This document shows, in pieces, positions 36,657 through 39,189 of a stretch of 39,189 nucleotides of DNA. The stretch is from Clostridiales bacterium. GTDB taxonomy: Bacteria > Bacillota > Clostridia > Peptostreptococcales > Natronincolaceae. The position numbers and the translations under genes were made by a program. Each line of letters starts with the position of its first letter. The first letter of the stretch is position 1. Under the pieces are notes generated by a model, which saw nothing but the letters and a program-made list of their open reading frames with translations, had not been told where the DNA came from and made no database searches. Location: contig JAAYPJ010000009.1 in the NCBI GenBank assembly GCA_012519835.1, positions 1 through 39,189 on the forward strand, in the 5' to 3' direction.

Positions 36657-37010
36657 AAGGCTATGAACGGAAGAGTAGATTAAATAAACTGGTTACAGAG
36701 AGCCGGCGGTGGTGAGAATCCGGTACAAAGAGTTTAATTGAAGAACATCCGGGAGTCGCTAACCGAAAGCATATATAAACGGGCTTAAATGTATTTGCCA
36801 CATTACTATATTATAGATAGATAAATGAGCTGCCCGGAACTGAACTATATGCAAGTAGGCTTAGATGTATCTGCTACATTACAGCAGTAGATATAGATAT
36901 TGGATCTGTATTGAAATCGAGTGGATTATTTTATTATAATCAATTTGGGTGGTACCGCGAAATCAAAACCTTTCGTCCCTGTTATTAAATAATGGATGAA
37001 GGGTTTTTAT
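36657..37010 (+). promoter_or_regulatory. T-box riboswitch controlling aspS
   Basis: A tRNA-sensing leader. Stem I has the AGTA box (GAGTAG near 36675), the AG-bulge CAGAGAG and GGTGGTGAG distal-loop signals, then the specifier region GAAGAAC (36740-36746) followed by ATCCGGGAGTC. The T-box proper is GGGTGGTACCGCG (36947-36959), whose UGGU bulge would pair with an NCCA tRNA end. The terminator is an about 14-bp stem, AAAACCTTTCGTCC (36965-36978) against GGATGAAGGGTTTT (36994-37007) with two wobble pairs, and a U run. The specifier holds overlapping GAA (Glu) and AAC (Asn) triplets and no in-register Asp codon. Between stem I and the antiterminator is a 25-bp imperfect duplication. Confidence 0.95.
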
Positions 37011-37281
37011 TATGACCTAACCCGATCCGACACTCCGCCCTTTTCAAAGTAGTATTTTTGTTTGTTGTTAATATTTCTACTAAATTAAGGGGGCTTTATT
37101 TGTTATCAACTGAGTGTCGGAGAGTGAAGAAATTTGTAATGTTTGTCTGCGGAGAATAGCCTAACCCATATGAGAGGTGAGAGGCGCGAAGTGGGAAGTG
37201 AAACTTCAGGAAATGATTTTTCATCAATTGAGGAGATTAAAATTAAATATAAAAGACAAAGGCAAGTATAGGAGGGAAAAA
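37011..37281 (+). other. Long aspS leader after the T-box, with dyad and heptamer repeat
   Basis: Downstream of the T-box terminator, 271 nt precede aspS. CCGACACTC (about 37027-37035) and GAGTGTCGG (about 37112-37120) form a 9-bp inverted pair about 85 nt apart. A heptamer run GAGAGGT, GAGAGGC, GCGAAGT, GGGAAGT lies at 37172-37199. No gene is seen. Confidence 0.6.
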
Positions 37282-39189
37282 ATGATAGAACAGAAAAGGA
37301 GTCACTATTGTGGGCGAATATATGAAAAAGATAAGGCTACTACGGCCACAGTAACAGGATGGGTTCAGAGAATAAGGGATATGGGCGGAGTATTGTTTGT
37401 GGATTTAAGGGATAAAACAGGAATACTTCAAGTAGTTTTTAACATAGAAAAGACGGGAGAAGAAGTATTCTCCCTGGCGGAAAGCCTGAGAAACGAATAT
37501 GTAATAAAGGTTCAAGGTCAAATAGAACAAAGGGATGAAGAAACATACAATCCGAATATTCCCACAGGAACCATAGAACTGAGAGCAAAGGATCTGGAGA
37601 TATTATCAAAATCAAAACCGTTACCGTTTCCGGTGGAGGACAATATCAATGTAAAGGAAGAAATAAGGTTTACCCACAGATACTTGGATTTGCGCAGACC
37701 AAAATTGTACAAGAACCTTGCATTGAGACATAATACCGTAAAATCCATAAGAAGATATCTGGAGGATAATGATTTTATGGAAGTAGAAACACCAATATTA
37801 ACCAAAAGCACACCGGAAGGTGCAAGGGATTATTTAGTACCCAGTAGAATCCATGAAGGTAAATTTTATGCATTACCTCAATCACCTCAGATCCTCAAAC
37901 AAATATTAATGGCATCAGGTATAGACAGATACTACCAGGTAGCAAAATGCTTCAGGGATGAAGACTTGCGCGCAGACAGGCAACCGGAATTTACCCAGGT
38001 AGATATAGAACTGTCCTTTGTGTCACAGGAAGAGGTATTGGAACATATGGAAGGATTATTTAAACAGGTATTTAAGGAAGTAATGAATATTGAATACAAA
38101 GATGCCTTTCCGAGACTGACCTATCAGGAAGCCATGGATTTATACGGTACCGATAAGCCGGATTTAAGATTTGATATGCAAATAGTAGACCTGAGCCATA
38201 TAGCTAAGGATTGCGGATTTAAAGTCTTCAGAAATATAGTGGACAGCGGGGGTGCCGTAAGGGCTTTAAATATAAAAGGCGGAAACTCCCTTACAAGAAA
38301 TGAAATAGACGATCTTACAAAACTGGCTATAGACTACGGTGCTCAAGGAATGGCCTGGATTGCCATAGAACCGAATGGGAATCTGAGGACATTACTGACA
38401 AAGTTCCTATCGAAAAATGAAGTAAATGAAATAACAAAGGTGATGAAAGCCGAACCCGGAGATATGATAATCTTCTGTGCGGATACACTTGAAGTTATAT
38501 ACAAAACCCTGGGAAACCTGAGGCTACACATCGGGGACAGGATGGGGCTTAGGGATAAAGATGATTATAAATTCCTCATAGTTACGGATTTTCCACTCCT
38601 GGAATGGTCGGAAGAGGACGGAAGATATGTGGCCATGCATCACCCGTTTACCATGCCGGTGGAGGTGGACAAATTCCTGGCGGGTGAAGATTTGGACAAG
38701 ATAAATGCAATGAGCTATGACTTTGTCCTAAACGGTATAGAACTTGGCAGCGGCAGTATCAGAATCCATAGGGATGATGTACAAAGAAAAATGTTTGAGA
38801 TATTAGGTCTGTCTGACGAAGAAATCCTACATAGATTTGGATTTGTGTTAGAGGCATTTTCATACGGTACACCGCCCCACGGCGGGTTCGCCTTCGGGTT
38901 GGACAGACTGGTCATGATCATGTCCCAATCAGATAGTATAAGGGATGTAATAGCGTTTCCAAAGACAAGGGAAGCAAGCTGTCTTTTAAGTGATGCGCCC
39001 AGTACGGTTGATAAGGAACAGCTTGATATTTTAGGTTTATCAATAGGGAAATATACTGAAGAAGACAAAAAAGAATCGGAAATAGAAATAGAAATAAAAT
39101 TGGATATAAATGAACTGGAAGAATTGTCCGAACTACTTTTAGATAAGAAGGAAAAAGAAGAAATAGAAAAGGAAATCAGGGAATTAATA
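37282..39189 (+). CDS. aspS: Aspartyl-tRNA synthetase, probably non-discriminating, with C-terminal GatC-like extension (partial)
   Basis: Charges tRNA-Asp and, as inferred, also tRNA-Asn. 636 codons are visible and the frame is open at the window end. The N-terminal OB domain (TATVTGWVQRIRDMGGVLFV) has Met where many bacterial AspRS have His in RDHGG. The class II core has YQVAKCFRDEDLRADRQPEF, a GAD-type insertion domain, and GGFAFGLDRLVMIM. AspRS proper should end near residue 590 (STVDKEQLDILGLSIGKY). The frame instead continues through a charged linker into INELEELSELLLDKKEKEE, whose hydrophobic spacing matches the GatC N-terminus. AGGAGGG precedes the ATG at 37282. It follows a T-box with a Glu/Asn specifier. 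Confidence 0.95.
   Translation, partial: MIEQKRSHYCGRIYEKDKATTATVTGWVQRIRDMGGVLFVDLRDKTGILQVVFNIEKTGEEVFSLAESLRNEYVIKVQGQIEQRDEETYNPNIPTGTIELRAKDLEILSKSKPLPFPVEDNINVKEEIRFTHRYLDLRRPKLYKNLALRHNTVKSIRRYLEDNDFMEVETPILTKSTPEGARDYLVPSRIHEGKFYALPQSPQILKQILMASGIDRYYQVAKCFRDEDLRADRQPEFTQVDIELSFVSQEEVLEHMEGLFKQVFKEVMNIEYKDAFPRLTYQEAMDLYGTDKPDLRFDMQIVDLSHIAKDCGFKVFRNIVDSGGAVRALNIKGGNSLTRNEIDDLTKLAIDYGAQGMAWIAIEPNGNLRTLLTKFLSKNEVNEITKVMKAEPGDMIIFCADTLEVIYKTLGNLRLHIGDRMGLRDKDDYKFLIVTDFPLLEWSEEDGRYVAMHHPFTMPVEVDKFLAGEDLDKINAMSYDFVLNGIELGSGSIRIHRDDVQRKMFEILGLSDEEILHRFGFVLEAFSYGTPPHGGFAFGLDRLVMIMSQSDSIRDVIAFPKTREASCLLSDAPSTVDKEQLDILGLSIGKYTEEDKKESEIEIEIKLDINELEELSELLLDKKEKEEIEKEIRELI

Overview
The window looks like chromosome from an anaerobic, low-GC Gram-positive bacterium of the class Clostridia. 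The evidence is AT-rich spacers with strong AGGAGG ribosome sites, frequent TTG/GTG starts, near-consensus sigma-A promoters, a T-box leader, an adenosylcobalamin-dependent ribonucleotide reductase and a sodium-pumping biotin decarboxylase. The genus cannot be fixed from the sequence alone. I see no rRNA, tRNA, CRISPR array or prophage.

Region by region. (1) 1-300 holds a 32-residue holin-like (type I toxin-like) peptide gene whose mRNA appears self-structured. (2) 316-8915, all minus strand, is a DUF1002 protein, proS, and a conserved radA-disA-carD-yacL-ispD-ispF cluster: DNA repair, c-di-AMP synthesis, CarD-type transcription control and isoprenoid synthesis. (3) 9203-14700 has an EF-G paralogue (plus strand) facing a B12-dependent ribonucleotide reductase and a thioredoxin-like protein, then a 235-bp MITE-like element. 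(4) 14713-25466, minus strand, runs from a decarboxylase cassette (carboxyltransferase, gamma, biotin carrier, beta) through biotin ligase, an ECF S component, pantothenate kinase, DusB and an uncharacterised protein to greA-lysS. The greA-lysS pair also has its own perfect consensus promoter and a 288-nt leader. (5) 25526-29240 is tilS-ftsH without the usual intervening hpt. (6) 29379-32518, plus strand, has an LTA-synthase-like membrane sulfatase and ilvE, each with a clear promoter. (7) 32519-36600 is a decayed accessory stretch: a DUF3160 lipoprotein pseudogene, a second broken gene, two uncharacterised genes and an IS200/IS605 transposase remnant. (8) 36600-39189 is a T-box riboswitch and aspS, cut by the window end.

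The most interesting system is at the right edge. The T-box specifier region contains overlapping GAA (Glu) and AAC (Asn) triplets. The aspartyl-tRNA synthetase it controls runs past its normal C-terminus into a segment whose hydrophobic spacing matches the start of GatC, a subunit of the GatCAB amidotransferase. Together these suggest a physically fused tRNA-dependent Asn/Gln synthesis machine controlled by sensing tRNA-Glu and tRNA-Asn. Other points of interest are the toxin-like mRNA at the left edge, a family of heptamer repeats in three spacers, and two uncharacterised proteins in the decayed region.
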